Positions 49,089-62,402 of a DNA stretch of 64,000 bases are shown in pieces; position 1 is the stretch's first letter, and each line of letters starts with the position of its first letter. This stretch comes from Paracentrotus lividus (taxonomy: Eukaryota; Echinodermata; Echinoidea; Camarodonta; Echinidae). The translations under genes and the position numbers were made by a program. Location of the stretch: NCBI GenBank assembly GCA_940671915.1, contig CALNVZ010003426.1, positions 40,122,604 through 40,186,603 on the forward strand. The letters are read 5' to 3'. The notes under the pieces were generated by a model. That model was not told the DNA's origin and ran no database searches. It saw only the letters and a list, made by a program, of their open reading frames with translations.

Positions 49089-51167
49089 CAAACATATAAA
49101 CTAACATGTATTTACTTCGAATAAAAACAATATTAAATAGGGAAAAAATTGTGTTCTAAGAGTTTCATTGCCGGAAAGAGAGAAAATTGTGTAAGAAAAC
49201 TGTCTCAAAATGATTGGGAGTTTGATTACAATTTATGTAACCGTTGATGTATTCTGAAAGGTTTTGGAATCACCTACCCCCACCTCCACCCCCAAATAAG
49301 TAACAAATCAGACTCAATTCACCATACGAGTTCTATGGCAAAAAAAATCTCCCGAAATGGCGTATAACCCCAAAGGACCCAACATAGAGTAACCAATTGA
49401 TAACATACTATTCGAAAAAAAAAGAATATCCGATTTGACATGATTCTAAAATTGCGTATTTATTCATATGTATACCTTTCATTTGCACTTTGATAAAATA
49501 TGGCACCGTAACAAAATATAATCAACTTACAGCAACACGCATTATACTAACGTTCATAGTTTACTACTAATTAATACATGTATTCAGAAGAAATTGTGAA
49601 TGGGTTAAGATTACATCTTAAAATTATTGACGAAACGAGAATTTAAGCCTTACTTTTAACAGAATCATATATCTATACAAATAGACTTTTGAAATGAAAG
49701 GATATGATAATGAGCATGTGTTTATCCCAAGTAACCTATAAGGGAATTGAAGTTGAAAACGCGTTATGCGGACGTGATATTTTGTAGGATCAAAGTGGAT
49801 TTAGCATGGATCATCAATTTTACCTTCGGTATTGCCAAGCCCTATGCATAAATGAAATTATTCCATGGATATATTTGTACCTGTATGCGATGATATGCAT
49901 AAACCTGTTGCGCTGTTGTCAAAGAAATTAGCATGTCTTGACAAACTTTTGGTTGAATAGACCATTTTCTGAATTCATAATTGAAGGCATATTCCTAAAG
50001 ACGACCTTTAGAGACCTGTTTATTTCCACAAAATGAAAGCTTTGAAATGGTGTTCAGTGGATTGACTTAAAGTTACAAAACTTAATTATCTTAACATTAT
50101 CATCTTTAAAAAAACCCTTTGCTTTATACTACAATATACCGTTTGTACTTATATCATATAAATGTAGATCATAATGTAATTACATATTCTTATACCATAT
50201 ACACGGGATGAACCGTACAAAGGGATAGCTTCTTTACATTACCTTGTTTACTTTATTATACTCGGCTAAATACTTTTTTTTCTCTTTTATGTGCGTTATT
50301 CATCATGTTCATTTTGTGAGAACGGTAGTTATGTGCCAAAATAGAATGGTCTTTTGAATAATGTTGGAGAAATAACTTTATCCACCTATTGATATGCAAT
50401 GGTAAATTGCGAACCGCCATATAAACAAGATGAAAAAAAATACGAGTCTAAGTTTATGGTATAAGGAATTTATAACTATCATCCTTGAAAAAAAAAAATT
50501 ATTTTCATTCCCTTTATATCCGGGAATGTTAAATATACATTAACATTTCTCTTAGCTTGTCTTTATACAACGTAAATCCTCCCTAAGAAACACAATACGA
50601 TAAACTTTTCATTCATTTTCTGAAATGTTACAACAAGAGTACTTTGTGTGGACTTAGGTATATTTTTTAATACATCGTTTTATCAAAATAAAAGAGACAA
50701 ATAACATAAATTCTATTCTATGCATCACGAAGTAATATCATTTAGTTCAACTGAAAAAAAATATTCATGCAATTCTATATGGTAATAACAAAATAATTAT
50801 TTTCATTCATGCAAACTAAAATGCGTAATAAAGAAATATAGTTTACACATCTGTTCTTGCACAGTGCATCCGCTTATAATACCTCTCTGTTTTATATATC
50901 TAGAAAACAATGTTCGCTTATACATGAAATTTGCACTTGAAAATTAGACTTAATCTCATATAACTCAAGCACATTTTATATATTTACACGTAGAAAATGT
51001 TTGGAGAAAATAAGAGCTGTCTCAATTTATAATGAATCGGCAAATTGACAAAAAAAAGAAAGGAAAAGAAAATAGGCGTTGAATCTATATGCTACTCGTT
51101 TTAGTACTATTTTGTCTACTTTCATGTCTTGTTATAATAGCTCAATGGAAGAGACACATATGCAACC
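46832..51167. other. Intergenic, no gene recognised
   Basis: AT-rich, with (TA)n at 49050-49083. A locally GC-richer patch at 48410-48535 (GAGGAGGCCGACCCAAGCCG..GGTCGGCTCGGGGTTAAG) has open frames on both strands and a weak CGATTCAAATC B-box-like end, but I cannot assign it. Confidence 0.35.
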
Positions 51168-51440
51168 AGTGGTGGATCCAAGATTTGTAGTAGATGCGGG
51201 CGAGGTGAAAGAACTATCACTCTACTCGATTTACATAAACTCTTAAATACCAAGTAAAATACTGTGGAACACAAAATTAACGTATCGAAAAAGGTTGTGT
51301 GAGGATTTTTTACTTTTCACAAAATCATTAGAAATGTTGAGGGGAAACTTTATATCACGATACTGTGAAGTATGAAGAAAAAAAATGGTAAAGAAAACAG
51401 CATCATCCCGCCCAAATTGTTTATCTTGGATCCATCACTA
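51168..51440. mobile_element. Inverted-repeat element, GGATCCAAG variant
   Basis: AGTGGTGGATCCAAGATTTG faces ATCTTGGATCCATCACTA, and GCGGGCGAGG faces ATCCCGCCC. Related to the 126-base element at 22915-23040. Confidence 0.6.
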
Positions 51441-51658
51441 CATCAGCTGCTGTATCATACAGATAGTGCTTAGAATTACACACCGAAATAAAATGTTATC
51501 TTTTGGATTTATACACAAATAAAAAATAAAATGAATTAATTATTAACTGGATGATGAAAACACAAAAGGCGGATGATAACTACGTTAACTACGTGATATG
51601 GGGGAAAAAAAATTTGTTTTTCTTTTTTACTTTTTTATATTTCTTTTTCAGGAGATGT

Positions 51659-51797
51659 TTAAAAGGGAGATGCCCGGATGACATTTGTTAAATTGTTGGT
51701 CCGCTCCGTTTGCAGTTTAGCATGTAAGGCCCGAACCTGCCCATACATTTTCCTCTCGTTTGCCTCACACCATGTCCTTGTAAACCTGCACCATTGT
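51659..51797 (-). CDS. Candidate terminal exon of an unidentified gene
   Basis: A strong acceptor (TTGCCTTCTTTTCCCACAG) opens a frame of 45 codons plus stop, QWCRFTRTWCEANERKMYGQ through RASPF, with a basic, Gln/Glu-rich, helix-like composition. The frame needs two bases from the preceding exon. A second frame (NGAGLQGHGVRQ...) is also open for 36 codons, so the reading is not certain. No family recognised. Confidence 0.35.
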
Positions 51798-52004
51798 CTG
51801 TGGGAAAAGAAGGCAATACACACAAAAATAAGAACAACTTCTTTGACATTTTCTCACATTTGGATTTTTATGACGATGTGAACTATTTTGCTTTTTCATT
51901 GAGCTCCAACCTGACGTTCAATATAAAGGTATTTATATTTACCTTACATAAAATGTTTCAATCATTATATATTTTTTTAATTAATAGCACTTTTAGCTTC
52001 ATTA

Positions 52005-52165
52005 CAATTATTATCATTGTTATTGTTATTATTACTATTATTATTATTATTAGCATCATCATCATTATCATCATCATCATCATCATCATTATTATTATTA
52101 TTATCATTGTTATCATTATTGTTATTGTTATTTTTATTATAATTTTCATTATTATTGTTATAATT
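52005..52165. repeat. (ATT)n/(ATC)n microsatellite
   Basis: TTA and TCA trinucleotide arrays in the putative intron. Confidence 0.95.
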
Positions 52166-52402
52166 ACAGATAACAGCCGTTATTTTTTATCATAACGAAA
52201 TGGTAAGGCGCACGACATGTGCGTCTGTCCGAGGAAGGTATTTTAGGTAATTTAAATTCCGATTATTGAGATTGATCCACCCAAAACGGCTGAATATGTA
52301 AGTTGCTTTCCGTGCATTTGACTAAACAATATAGCTTACATCGGTATGTATGAAAAATAAGGCCTATAAAGTTTTGGTTTCATTATATGAGCTAATCCTA
52401 TA

Positions 52403-52913
52403 CAGTGCGTCCAAAACAAAATTAAACCTAACTTTGAGAGTCTCGTATCAAAATTGTATAACTTACGTGCTATTTATTCTTATATCACAACAAAGAGTAA
52501 GTCATATTCTATCTAACATACCTGTGCAGTCTTGGATGACTGAGAACTTGAGTTTTTAAAAACTTCCATAAAGATAGCTTGTACGAAGTTTTAGCAGAAG
52601 CAACCTGGCTTTCTGATCATTCATTCGTTGTTTGAAGTCAGCCTTCCTGAGTCCATTCATGTGGGACATAAGATTACTTGGGCTATTTAAATACAATGCT
52701 TTTGACCAAACTTGGTACAAATCAAATTTGACCATTTTTTCTTAAAGTCCAAGTGTTCAGTCCTCCGCCACAACACAGGTATAAGTTTGGTATCATTGAA
52801 TAGAATACGAATCACTCTTTATTATGAAATAAATTTCAAGGTCATAATTATAAGCTAAAAAAATCTTAGTACGAGGCTGTCAATTTGGGTTTACGTTATT
52901 CTGGGACACACTG
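52403..52913. mobile_element. TA-flanked MITE, CAGTGCGTCC family, copy 2
   Basis: 511 bases flanked by TA (52401-52402, 52914-52915). The left end CAGTGCGTCCAAAACAAAA and the mirrored right end CAGTGTGTCCCAGAATAACG match copy 1 at 28472-28980, as do interior motifs such as AGCAACCTGGCTTTCTGAT. It ends about ten bases from the donor of the exon at 52926. Confidence 0.85.
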
Positions 52914-52925
52914 TACTTCACCCAC

Positions 52926-53028
52926 CTGAAAGCTGTTTTAAATCCACTGTTTCGTATCCTCTAGAATCTGAAAGGTCAGCTGCTTGGTTTGTTTTCTGCC
53001 TCAAATCTTCATGTATCCTCCCTAGCAA
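52926..53028 (-). CDS. Candidate internal exon of an unidentified gene
   Basis: A 103-base segment between acceptor CATTTTGTTTTGTTTGCAG and donor CAG|GTGGGT, open in only one frame: LLGRIHEDLRQKTNQAADLS through ETVDLKQLS. It ends in phase 1, whereas the best frame of the exon at 51659 needs phase 2. Using the next GT four bases on (GG|GTGAAG) would join them; otherwise an exon is missing between. The composition suggests a helical, charged segment. The function is unknown. Confidence 0.4.
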
Positions 53029-53100
53029 CTGCAAACAAAACAAAATGATTTTTAGAGTATTAATCAGCTCTAATTATGCAATACACATAAAAAATACCCT

Positions 53101-53283
53101 GCCGGAAAAAAAAAAGACAGAGTCAGTCATACTGTGTCCACACTGTAGAAAGACGGTGAACACAGTGTCCGAGTCCTTATGACTTTGTGAATTTGGACCA
53201 TTTTCACAGTCGGTACTGGAAAAAGTGCGGCACACGGTCTCACCGTCTGTTCACACTGTGGGACACTGTGTTTTTTTGCCCGC
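53101..53283. repeat. Imperfect inverted repeat
   Basis: GCCGGAAAAAAAAAA at the left faces TTTTTTTGCCCGC at the right, with CACACTGT/ACAGTGTCC motifs in both halves. Probably a decayed MITE. Confidence 0.4.
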
Positions 53284-54092
53284 AAGGTAATAATAATAAT
53301 AATTTTTATACAGAAGAGTTATCATGGAAGATTACATGTGGACTAGAATTGAAGACATCATGGTTATTTCATGTAGTGCAATCGCAAGTTACAATTTCAT
53401 GTATTCCAAAATTACGAACTGTGAACATGTGCCCGTAACCATCGCTTAAAGTCGTCGTTGCTGCGCATATAGCGTGGGAGGAGATTTGAAAATTAGTTTG
53501 TAATGAAAAGGAAAGATCAACATGAGGACAAGATAAGTGATTTCGGATTATGCTTAAACCCATTGGTTCATTGGATTAGGAAGATTTTCAGGAGGGGGAT
53601 ATTTTTTTATATTTTTTTTTTCATTTTTTTTTGACCAACCATTTCGGGAAAATATATCGATACCTCCATTATTCCCTTGTCACCCGTTAAAAAAAAATGT
53701 TGCAAAATTCATTTGACGTTTCTTTTTTCATTTATTCTTTAATTAGTTTTTTTAGGGTTGCAAAGTTAAAGGTCTTCCTTTATAATTTTTTTTTTTCATC
53801 CCATATTTCATGATCACCAATATGGCGAGGGATCCTCTGACCACGCATCCGCCATATCCTAATAAATATATGATTACACGACAAACACAAAGCACAACCC
53901 AAGTTTTGGTGTCCGGGCTGCGTGCCTATTGTATAATTGGTTACATGAATGTTTAAGAATGTTCTGTGAAACCAGTTAAGTTTTCCTTGACAACTAAAGG
54001 GCGGTTTTTGACTTTTTTTTTTTTTTACAATTTTTCAACTTTCAGAAGATTATCTAGGCTGCACAAAGTTGAGATCAATAAATAAATGAATG

Positions 54093-54123
<31 letters not shown>

Positions 54124-57100
54124 CATCCTACTCATCATGAGCTGTCGAAGTGCTGAATTTAGGCAGAAGAAATAATACCACTCGCTTACAACTGGAATAA
54201 ATATAATTTTAGACCTTTTACAAGTGTACTCTAGGACCTATAAAGCTATCAAAATATTTCACACATTTTCATTATCGATTTGAGATAAACATGATAAAAG
54301 CGTAAAAATGTGAGTAAGGAATGAAAATTATTAGTAAGATTTTGTGCACAATATTTAGCGTAATGGCTGTAAGCATTAATACCCTGTTAAATGTAAGCAC
54401 TATTTGTGGCATAATGAATTAAAAATAAAATATAGGTTAACCTTTAAGACGAGTCGGTACTCACATGGTAATCATTTCTTAAAGTAATGGCACTTTGAGG
54501 CGGAATTTGTGTTGGAAAAAAGAGAGCGCGTAGTTCATAATTCAATCACAAAAGAATGACGCACGGAAGCGGCAAAAAGAAAGAGAGATCGAGGGTGAGG
54601 GAGGGTAAGAGAAAAAAAAGGAGAAATCTATTGTTTGTCTTTGTAATGGCGGGCGGTGACAAGAAAATAGAGGTAGGTTGAAAAAGTGGAATAGATAAAG
54701 AAATATCATTCCTTTTACTGTCAATAGTGTTTTAATATCTAATGATGATGCCGTGCTCTTTCTCATAGTGAGTGCTATTTTGATTGCATGCACATTTGGT
54801 AAGGAAGAGAAGGAGAAGTTTCCGAGGTCTAATGGATATAGAATTTGTTATGATGTCCATATTTGTGGGACATAATGTCATATTCTCTTGACAAGTTAAG
54901 TCTGTCGAATGGGTCAATATATTCAACTCTCACATAATTATACGGACTAATATAAAAGTTAAACAAATATGAACTACGAATTTTGGAATATAGAAAATAA
55001 TGAATACGAGGTACTGGATGACATAATTCTTGAAATTAGGTTAATATTTGCCCCGTTTTAAATGAGGGGAATATATTTCAAACTAAAACACTTCCTCAAA
55101 TATGTTCTGTCTTTAATATCTCTCCATCTCCCCTTCTCTGTCTCTCCCTTATATCTGCTTTCCAAAACCCTCGTAATAGCGTAGAGCTAAAATATAATTA
55201 TATCCAAACTCTACAATTTCATAAATATAAAAATTGTCGCATCAAAAGTCACGAATGACCTGTTTCAAACGCAACAGTAGATTTCATAAGTAGGTGAGCA
55301 TATATATTCAAGCTATGACCTTATATTAATTCAGTCATTGCTTGATGAATTCAATCAGTTAGTATTGGAAATATACATGATTGAATATAATCGTAATCCA
55401 ATTGGGAACTAAGAAAGAACTCCAATTTTGTTACATTATTAATTTTTCAGAAGTAGATACAGCACATTTTGTTAACATCAAGTAGAACGATGTACTAGAT
55501 CTACTAAGTTCATGATGTTAGGAATTTAAACCATATCTGAAAACACATTATGATTATGAACATGAAGAACGTTGAACAAGTTACCCTTTAGAATCCTATG
55601 GTGGTATTAATACTAACATGTCTATCTCACTGGACAACACAATACACAGTTGCCATAACACAGAAAGGGGTGGGTAACCATCAGGCATGCAAGGTAACAA
55701 GGTCTGAGCGAAAAGAGGTTGTATGGTTATGCTTAGTTCTGCCATCGGCATAGACATTTGAAAGTTTAAAAGTGCTTTGAATATGCAATCCTATTAAAAT
55801 ACCATCTCATAATTTATCCTTCAACGACTCGTGTGGGCTATTCCAATATTTGTCTGCGACCCATTTTTGTTGATTAAAATTTTACGGTACCGTATCAAAT
55901 TCTTCCCCTCCTCCAATTACGATACTAACCTAGAGTCACTCTGATAATAGCAATGGCTTTAATTCTTGTCTCTAAATATAGGCCTAAGATGAGGAAAGTG
56001 TTAATCTCAATTTTCTGTTCTATCGAAAGTTTGTGTTCCTAGCTACGTTTGTAACAATAATCAACATTGCCCTTCGACTCTTCTACTTTCCTTCTGGCGA
56101 ATGCCTTTCTTTGTGAAATTGATTACATATTCAATCATCATTGAGCCATCAAAATGGGAAAAGCAAAATGAAATGTCACCAGGTAGCCCTATGATGATAC
56201 ATGATCACATTGCCTTTAATAATATACATTTTTATCGCGTCGAAATACACATGTCATAATTATAAATGTAATGATGAATACAGAATAATTTTATCATTCT
56301 ATCGGGCCAAATACATTACACGAAATAGAGATTGAGGGAATAACAATCCAAGTGGGGGTGGGGATGGGATGAGGGATAAAGAAAATGCTGCTTTTGGCGG
56401 GAATAGAACACTTACACGTTGAAGGATCGATCTTCCTTTTAATAGTTCTCCCATCACAAATTAAGATTGAATTATCATATTAAGTGCTCCGTTTTACACT
56501 TATGTTATTATCAATAAATTGTGAATACTAGAGTTCTTTCTTTATTAGGCCTACTGATAATTTTATCATGTATGATGGTCTACTGGGTAAGTTCTGGACT
56601 GATCTTTTGCACTGATCTTCTTTTGGCAAGAAAATTAATCTACAATTCCCGCACTTGACCCTGTGAGGCAAATGTGTACCTGTTGTGAATATATTCTTAT
56701 TTTAGCTATAGCAACTTTTCGTTGAATAACAATAGCAGCGATTTATAACCGTAAGTCTTAATCACGAGCTTGACATGATATGAACTTGATTCGGCATACA
56801 TATAAAAGAACTAACACGGTACAGTATTATATAAAATCAGATACAAAATATTGGATATAATGCAGATTGACCCATCTTCGGAAGTGAATTTGACCGGAAA
56901 TGCTCTTGAAAATGGCCTTTGTTATGTTTTATACTTGAAATAAGAGCCAGCATCAATCTTATTCACTTATTCACAGATAAAAAAAAAAGTACACGTAGTA
57001 CCCATTCATAAGGACGCCATTCTTTTTGGCGGTTATTTGACTTCGTGTGTCGCAACGTGCCTCTATGACTGTCGCTGTCAGATGTCATCAACACCTGAAT

Positions 57101-57814
57101 TGATCCCAATTTCTGAGGGGCAGATTAGCTAGGTCCAAGGCGTGACCGAACCCTTTCCTATATCATTGGGTCGTGTTATGGTGGTGTTGAAAACATGACA
57201 AAGTCAGTAGCTGAAATTGGAATGGTACGGGTAGGTCTACGTAGTTTCGTGCCAGCAACAGGCCAAGTAAAAATCTCAAATAAGTCATACCATTCTTGAG
57301 GCATTTTGTTTGAAGTGCTTGATGTACAATTACGTAACAATTATTTCAAAGGTGTAATGCTGCGATTTTAATGATGTTGCATAAATATGGGCGACATGAC
57401 TATGAACATTTGACTAATAGCTGTAACTTTATCCTCGAAGTTTAATATCTCAAATGAATGAACATTTACTTTTTGTAACGATTTTCTTTGAATATGCAAA
57501 CTGACGACTATACCTAATCCAATAGTGCAGATATATAAGATGTTACTGGAAGAAAGGATACATAGATGGAAAATGAGATAGAAGATATCGAATTTCCTGG
57601 TTAGATGATATCACAGCAAATGGACGGGACTAACCTGTGAAGGGATCAGAACTAAATATCATAACCACAAGCTGTGAATATGCGTAGCCACTAACCCCTT
57701 ACAAAGGGATGGTGCTATATGTTGATAATATAACACAACATTATTTGTGTATAACATAATCCCCCAGGACGAAATAATATATTTGTCTTAAAAACAAATA
57801 TAAAAAATTCAGTC
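53284..57814. other. Intergenic, no gene recognised
   Basis: AT-rich with homopolymers (about 25 A at 54093-54118). A short frame at 53403-53470 on the minus strand (RYMRSNDDFKRWLRAHVHSS*) looks protein-like but has no support around it. Confidence 0.4.
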
Positions 57815-57885
57815 GACTCCGGGTCAGTTATATTGATTGTGGTGTTACACAAGGAAGTGTTATAGATCCCCTCTTGTTCGCACCC
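57815..57885 (+). mobile_element. Tiny LINE reverse transcriptase fragment
   Basis: One frame reads RVSYIDCGVTQGSVIDPLLF, a match to the G-V-P-Q-G-S-x-L-G-P-L-L-F block of non-LTR reverse transcriptases. Similarity fades on both sides. Confidence 0.45.
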
Positions 57886-58530
57886 TTCCCAGCCGTATAC
57901 GATATTTGTATGATATCTGTGTGTTTATATAAACCATTTTATACGTTATTAAAGGTAATACATCCCCTTATCAAATATAATACAATACTAGTGGTCTAGT
58001 ACAAATTTCCAAAAGTACATATGACATCTCAAAATTAGCTGTAATTAATTCATATCTATAAGGTTTATTTCGTTTATGATTATAGGGTTAGGGTTGCAAT
58101 GAACGTTTTGTGTTAGGTTTAGGGGAGGGCACAGTGTGTAGTCGACATGTGCATGACATTTTAGGGGAGCATATTCGAAACCGGATCTAATCCCATGGAA
58201 CGGCACTGCATGTTTATTTATTTTATTTTTTTATTGTGTGTGTTTGTACAAAGTTTGTTATGGATGCTCACTATAAATTAATTAACATATTGAAGTTAAA
58301 TGTATATGCTCCCATTCTGCGGCAACATCTGCCATAGTGCCGCCCCCAAACTGACAAACATGTACAGTAAACTAGTGCTAATACTGATGCATTTCTCCTC
58401 CCCGTAAACTACTCAATCATAATGAAATGTTCATTAGCATAGGCTTTTATCTTCATCCTTTTTTATTCCAAATCCTTGTCTTAGTCTTTTCTCCCGCCAT
58501 CTCTTGATCACTTCCCATTTTTATGTCTCT

Positions 58531-58623
58531 TTATCTCTCTCTCTCTCTCTCTCTTACTCGTTCTCCCTTTTTCATTCTCTCTCACGCACACGCAGAAATA
58601 CACACACACACACACACACACAC
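58531..58623. repeat. (CT)n and (CA)n microsatellites
   Basis: CT at 58531-58553 and CA at 58599-58623. Confidence 0.9.
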
Positions 58624-58989
58624 ATTCAACCATCCACACACACTCGAAAACAACATTGATTAGATACCACTTCCATTTCTCGAATGAGCTCAAATTCACG
58701 AAGATGCATACAAACAGAAAGACATCCGGTACCAGTGATACCAAGATAAACGCTACTAAATAGTAAAACAATATTGATGATATCGGTGTTTTTTTTTTTG
58801 TTTTTTATAGATCATGAGATGCATTTTCAATGATTATGTAAAAACAATGTCATGTAGATCCCCCTCCTCGAAAAAAGAAACGCGCATTGTGGATTAATAA
58901 CCTTTAGGGTAATTTTAAACCACTCTAGATTTTCATTTTCAAGTGAAAAGTTCATTCATTTTCTTTTTGTTTAGACATTATTTTGGTGT

Positions 58990-59150
58990 TGTTATGCTTT
59001 AACTGGCCCCGTGGAAGACCAGCAGCAACATTATTCGTTGCAGCTGAAATGGGCTACCAGCCGTATTTTTAATCTAGATATATGTTTATATTTCATATGT
59101 AATTGTATATGATTTTATTATACGGAAATAAAACCAAACCAAACCAATAT
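58990..59150 (+). mobile_element. Probable LINE 3' end
   Basis: GGCCCCGTGGAAGACCAGCA, GGGCTACCAGCC and a terminal GGAAATAAAACCAAACCAAA tail have the form of a LINE 3' UTR with a short tandem end. No coding part is attached. Confidence 0.4.
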
Positions 59151-59639
59151 ACAGAGCCCCCAAATACAAGAGCAAAATGAAACTTAAATAATAAAAAAAA
59201 TAATAATAAATAATAATAAATAAATGAAAATAACAAGAAAATAAAAGGAACAAAATCAAGAATGATCAAATACACCTTATAATACTATTTAGACTTAAAA
59301 TTGTTTTGCGGAGCTTTTTTGAAGGTGTTTAGGATTATTAATACGTCATGTTTTGATAATGCACAAAAACTGACTGGAAGAAAAGTCTTTCATTTCCACA
59401 TCGCTTAGTTTGAAAAGCGGATGTTATTCATATGCACATTCAAACTGATAATAAAAATGATAAGATGACTTTTAAAGATTAACAATAATGAAGAAAGGGT
59501 GGAAGTAATTTTATTGATGTAAATTTGATTACAAATAATTGAATGAAAATAAAATGGAATTGTGCAGAGTGCCTTATCAAGACGTCAGCATGCTTGGGAA
59601 TGAGCCGACAGGTCAGTTCACAATTATTTTTGCGTAGAA

Positions 59640-59800
59640 TTTGGCCTCTACCAGACGGCTGCTTTACGTTACTTGAAAATTCATGCAAATCTGAAGTCAG
59701 AAGAAAAAGTCAGTTACAAAGCAAGAGAGATGTCCTTCTCGGCGACGTCTCTGTGTAAAGTGATCTCCATCATAAAACAAATAACAAATTCTGGGAAAAG
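59640..59800 (+). pseudogene. Possible decayed CTLD fragment
   Basis: Read in one frame: WPLPDGCFTLLENSCK. In the next frame, directly after: SEEKVSYKAREMSFSATSLC. Together they resemble the start of a C-type lectin domain (C-P-D-G-W..ENSCY, then SY..AR..C...GA.L). One frame change near 59695 would separate the halves. No signal peptide, WLGL core or C-terminal half was found. The similarity is short and judged by eye. Confidence 0.25.
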
Positions 59801-62148
59801 GAGAGAAGGTCGTATGTATGTATGTATACATTCGTATCGGTTAGTAATTTGTTTAGGAAATGAACCAATGATAAAGAAATCATGAGATATTAATACTTTG
59901 ATTGTGTGTCATCAACAACGGAAAATATTTTCATGTTATCAATAATCGGTATAATTTATCAATTCAAGTGAACAGTCACTCCAATATAAATATTATTATT
60001 AAACATGATTGTGTAAAATAAATAGGTGCATGCTTTACAACTTAACAAAACACAAATAGTAAGTTCCTCCTAAATCACACCGTTACATATATTTATATTT
60101 TTTCTTCACAAGTATATAAAAATAGAAAACAGAAACTACATTATGACATAAGAATCAAACAGTTAATATTTTTTGGGACATCTAACCCCTAAGGGAGGTT
60201 TAGAGAATCTGTCACTGACAGGAAGATTCAAGGGGAATAAGAGTAAAGAGGGTTACAGCTAAAGGAGAAAGCTAAAAACAGCAAGTTGTGGAATAACATG
60301 ATCGCCGGTGTTTACAGATATGGAACCTGAATAGAATAGAAATGAATTCAGACATACTATGTCGGAGAAACATACATTTAGGAAAAGAAGAAGGAAAAGG
60401 TAAAGAAACGGAGAGAGGGGATGAAGAGAGCGTAAAGAATAAAAAGGTAAGAGGAAGAGAGACAGAAAGGGTTTTATTTATTCATTTCATGTTTTATTTT
60501 TATTTTATTAATTTTTTATTTTTTTATTTTATTTGTTTATATATTTTATTTTATTTTATTTATTTATTTCTTTATTTTTATTTTTTATTTATTTATTTAT
60601 TTTTTTTTTTGGGGGGGGGGGTGTAAGGTCGAAATGAAAAAGTGGCAAGATTTCAGGAAATTTAAAAAGAAAGAAAGAAGTGGAAAACCGAGCTGTCTTT
60701 CCTTTGAACATCGAATTCACATTCATTCATCGTTTTCTATTCCCGTGCGAGGATTTCAAACACTACAGCCATATTCATCAAAGGCGTTTGTTCACTATAA
60801 AAAGAGCCCATCATGGTATTTGGATCACCAAAGCCCATAGGGGGTAAGACAAGCGCAATACTAACATTAAATAATTGAAACACCTTTGGTAATGTTTGTT
60901 TGATGAACACCGAGACAAGTAAAATGACCCGGTTCATTTCGCTGTAATAATTTGGACATGAATGGGCATTTTCAATTCAGAATGGTATTTATTAAAAACA
61001 ATCATGCATCGCAACATAAATGTTGAATTGTACATAATTAACATCAATGATAAAATACAGATACATTTTACAATAATACAAATAGCACACGATAATAAAT
61101 ATAACAGAACACATTTAAAGATAGAACTGTAAAACTTAAAGGAGAGAATAATGATATTAATGATTATAGTGTAATCACCATTAGTCTTACATTGTGTAAA
61201 ATTAAAGTCTTGGAAATTGCTATACTATTACAAGTTCTACTGATCAATAAATATTGTTACAAAATATGTATAATTCATGTTAATGTAATAATGGAAAAAG
61301 TTATTCAGAAGAAGAGACAATGAGATTGTTTACACAAAATTTTTCTCATCTAATATGTATTTTTTTTTTTTTTAATTATTTTTTTAATGCGCTAAATAAG
61401 TCGTGGGTATAATTATTATTCTTATTATTAATTTAACAAAAATTGGAAACTGAAACTATTTTCAGCAATGGAGTATGACATATTTATAACAAGAAATACC
61501 GACCAATAAGGGAAAAAAAAAAGGAAGGAGGAAAAAGAAATGATGGGAATATTACAACTGGGCAATTAATATCGTTACCTATTATTATATGAAATTCATT
61601 GTAATACAGTCATGAGAAAGAGATTCGGACAGAAGAGATATTAAAGGTAGAGATCTGGAGAGGAGAAGGGCAAAGGAAGTATTGAAGATGGAAAAAAAGG
61701 AATGAGGGGAGGAAGGGGAAGGAAGAAAAGAAATCGTGAGAAAGGAGAACGGAAGAAGCGATTTCAAGCATAAGGAAAGTTGTTGGCTTCATGTAGACAA
61801 AAATAATAATGCATTCCCTTGAATCGTTATATGAGAATTGGGTCAAGATTTGGTTTCCTTGATAGTTAAAAATTAGAAGAAATCTATTTATGAGTAATAC
61901 ATTTTGACAGACACAACCTTGCTCTACCTCATCTGTGTTTTGTTTTACTGTATTCCCTTTAATTTATGAATATTCCCTAATATTCCCTAACGAGATACAA
62001 ATCATCTATAATGAGTATCATAATTAATAGAATTTACATTTTCAACCCTCCTCTGTTTTTAATTTGTTACCCCCGTCTGAGATTTTGGATTAAATTTAAC
62101 ATTTAAGTTCAAAAGCAAACCAAAACCGTTTCTTTTACCTATTAATTA
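59801..62148. other. Intergenic, no gene recognised
   Basis: AT-rich. Purine-rich at 60370-60470, then T-rich (TTTTA)n ending in a G-run at 60475-60622. A second purine-rich stretch lies at 61500-61740. Confidence 0.4.
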
Positions 62149-62399
62149 TGCGGCGGTCACAACTCGCCTTACCTTCGACGTGCAACTCCCTACGATGGAT
62201 TTCGTAGAAAATTCGTGCAGCGGAGGTACCTCGGAGGTACAATGCATGTACGACGTGCAGAAAGTTTTAACAATACCCTTACTATAGAATTGGAAGAATC
62301 GCAGAAGTTGAATTAGGACCTGTGCGTGCATTGCACATGCAACGCAGGCTACGTCGATGGCACGTGCCCCGTAGCCTACGACGAGTTGTGACCGCCGCA
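62149..62399. mobile_element. MITE, TGCGGCGGTC family, copy 2
   Basis: 251 bases flanked by TTA on both sides (62146-62148, 62400-62402), with ends TGCGGCGGTCACAACTCG and mirror. Very similar to 38564-38825 throughout, including TACCTTCGACGTGCAACTCC and CACGTGCCCCGTAG. The three-base TWA duplication points to PIF/Harbinger. Confidence 0.88.
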
Positions 62400-62402
62400 T
62401 TA

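Noticed and set aside
53403-53563. Minus-strand frame with RYMRSNDDFKRWLRAHVHSS
   Set aside because: The stop codon upstream and lack of a convincing acceptor or partner exon leave it unsupported.
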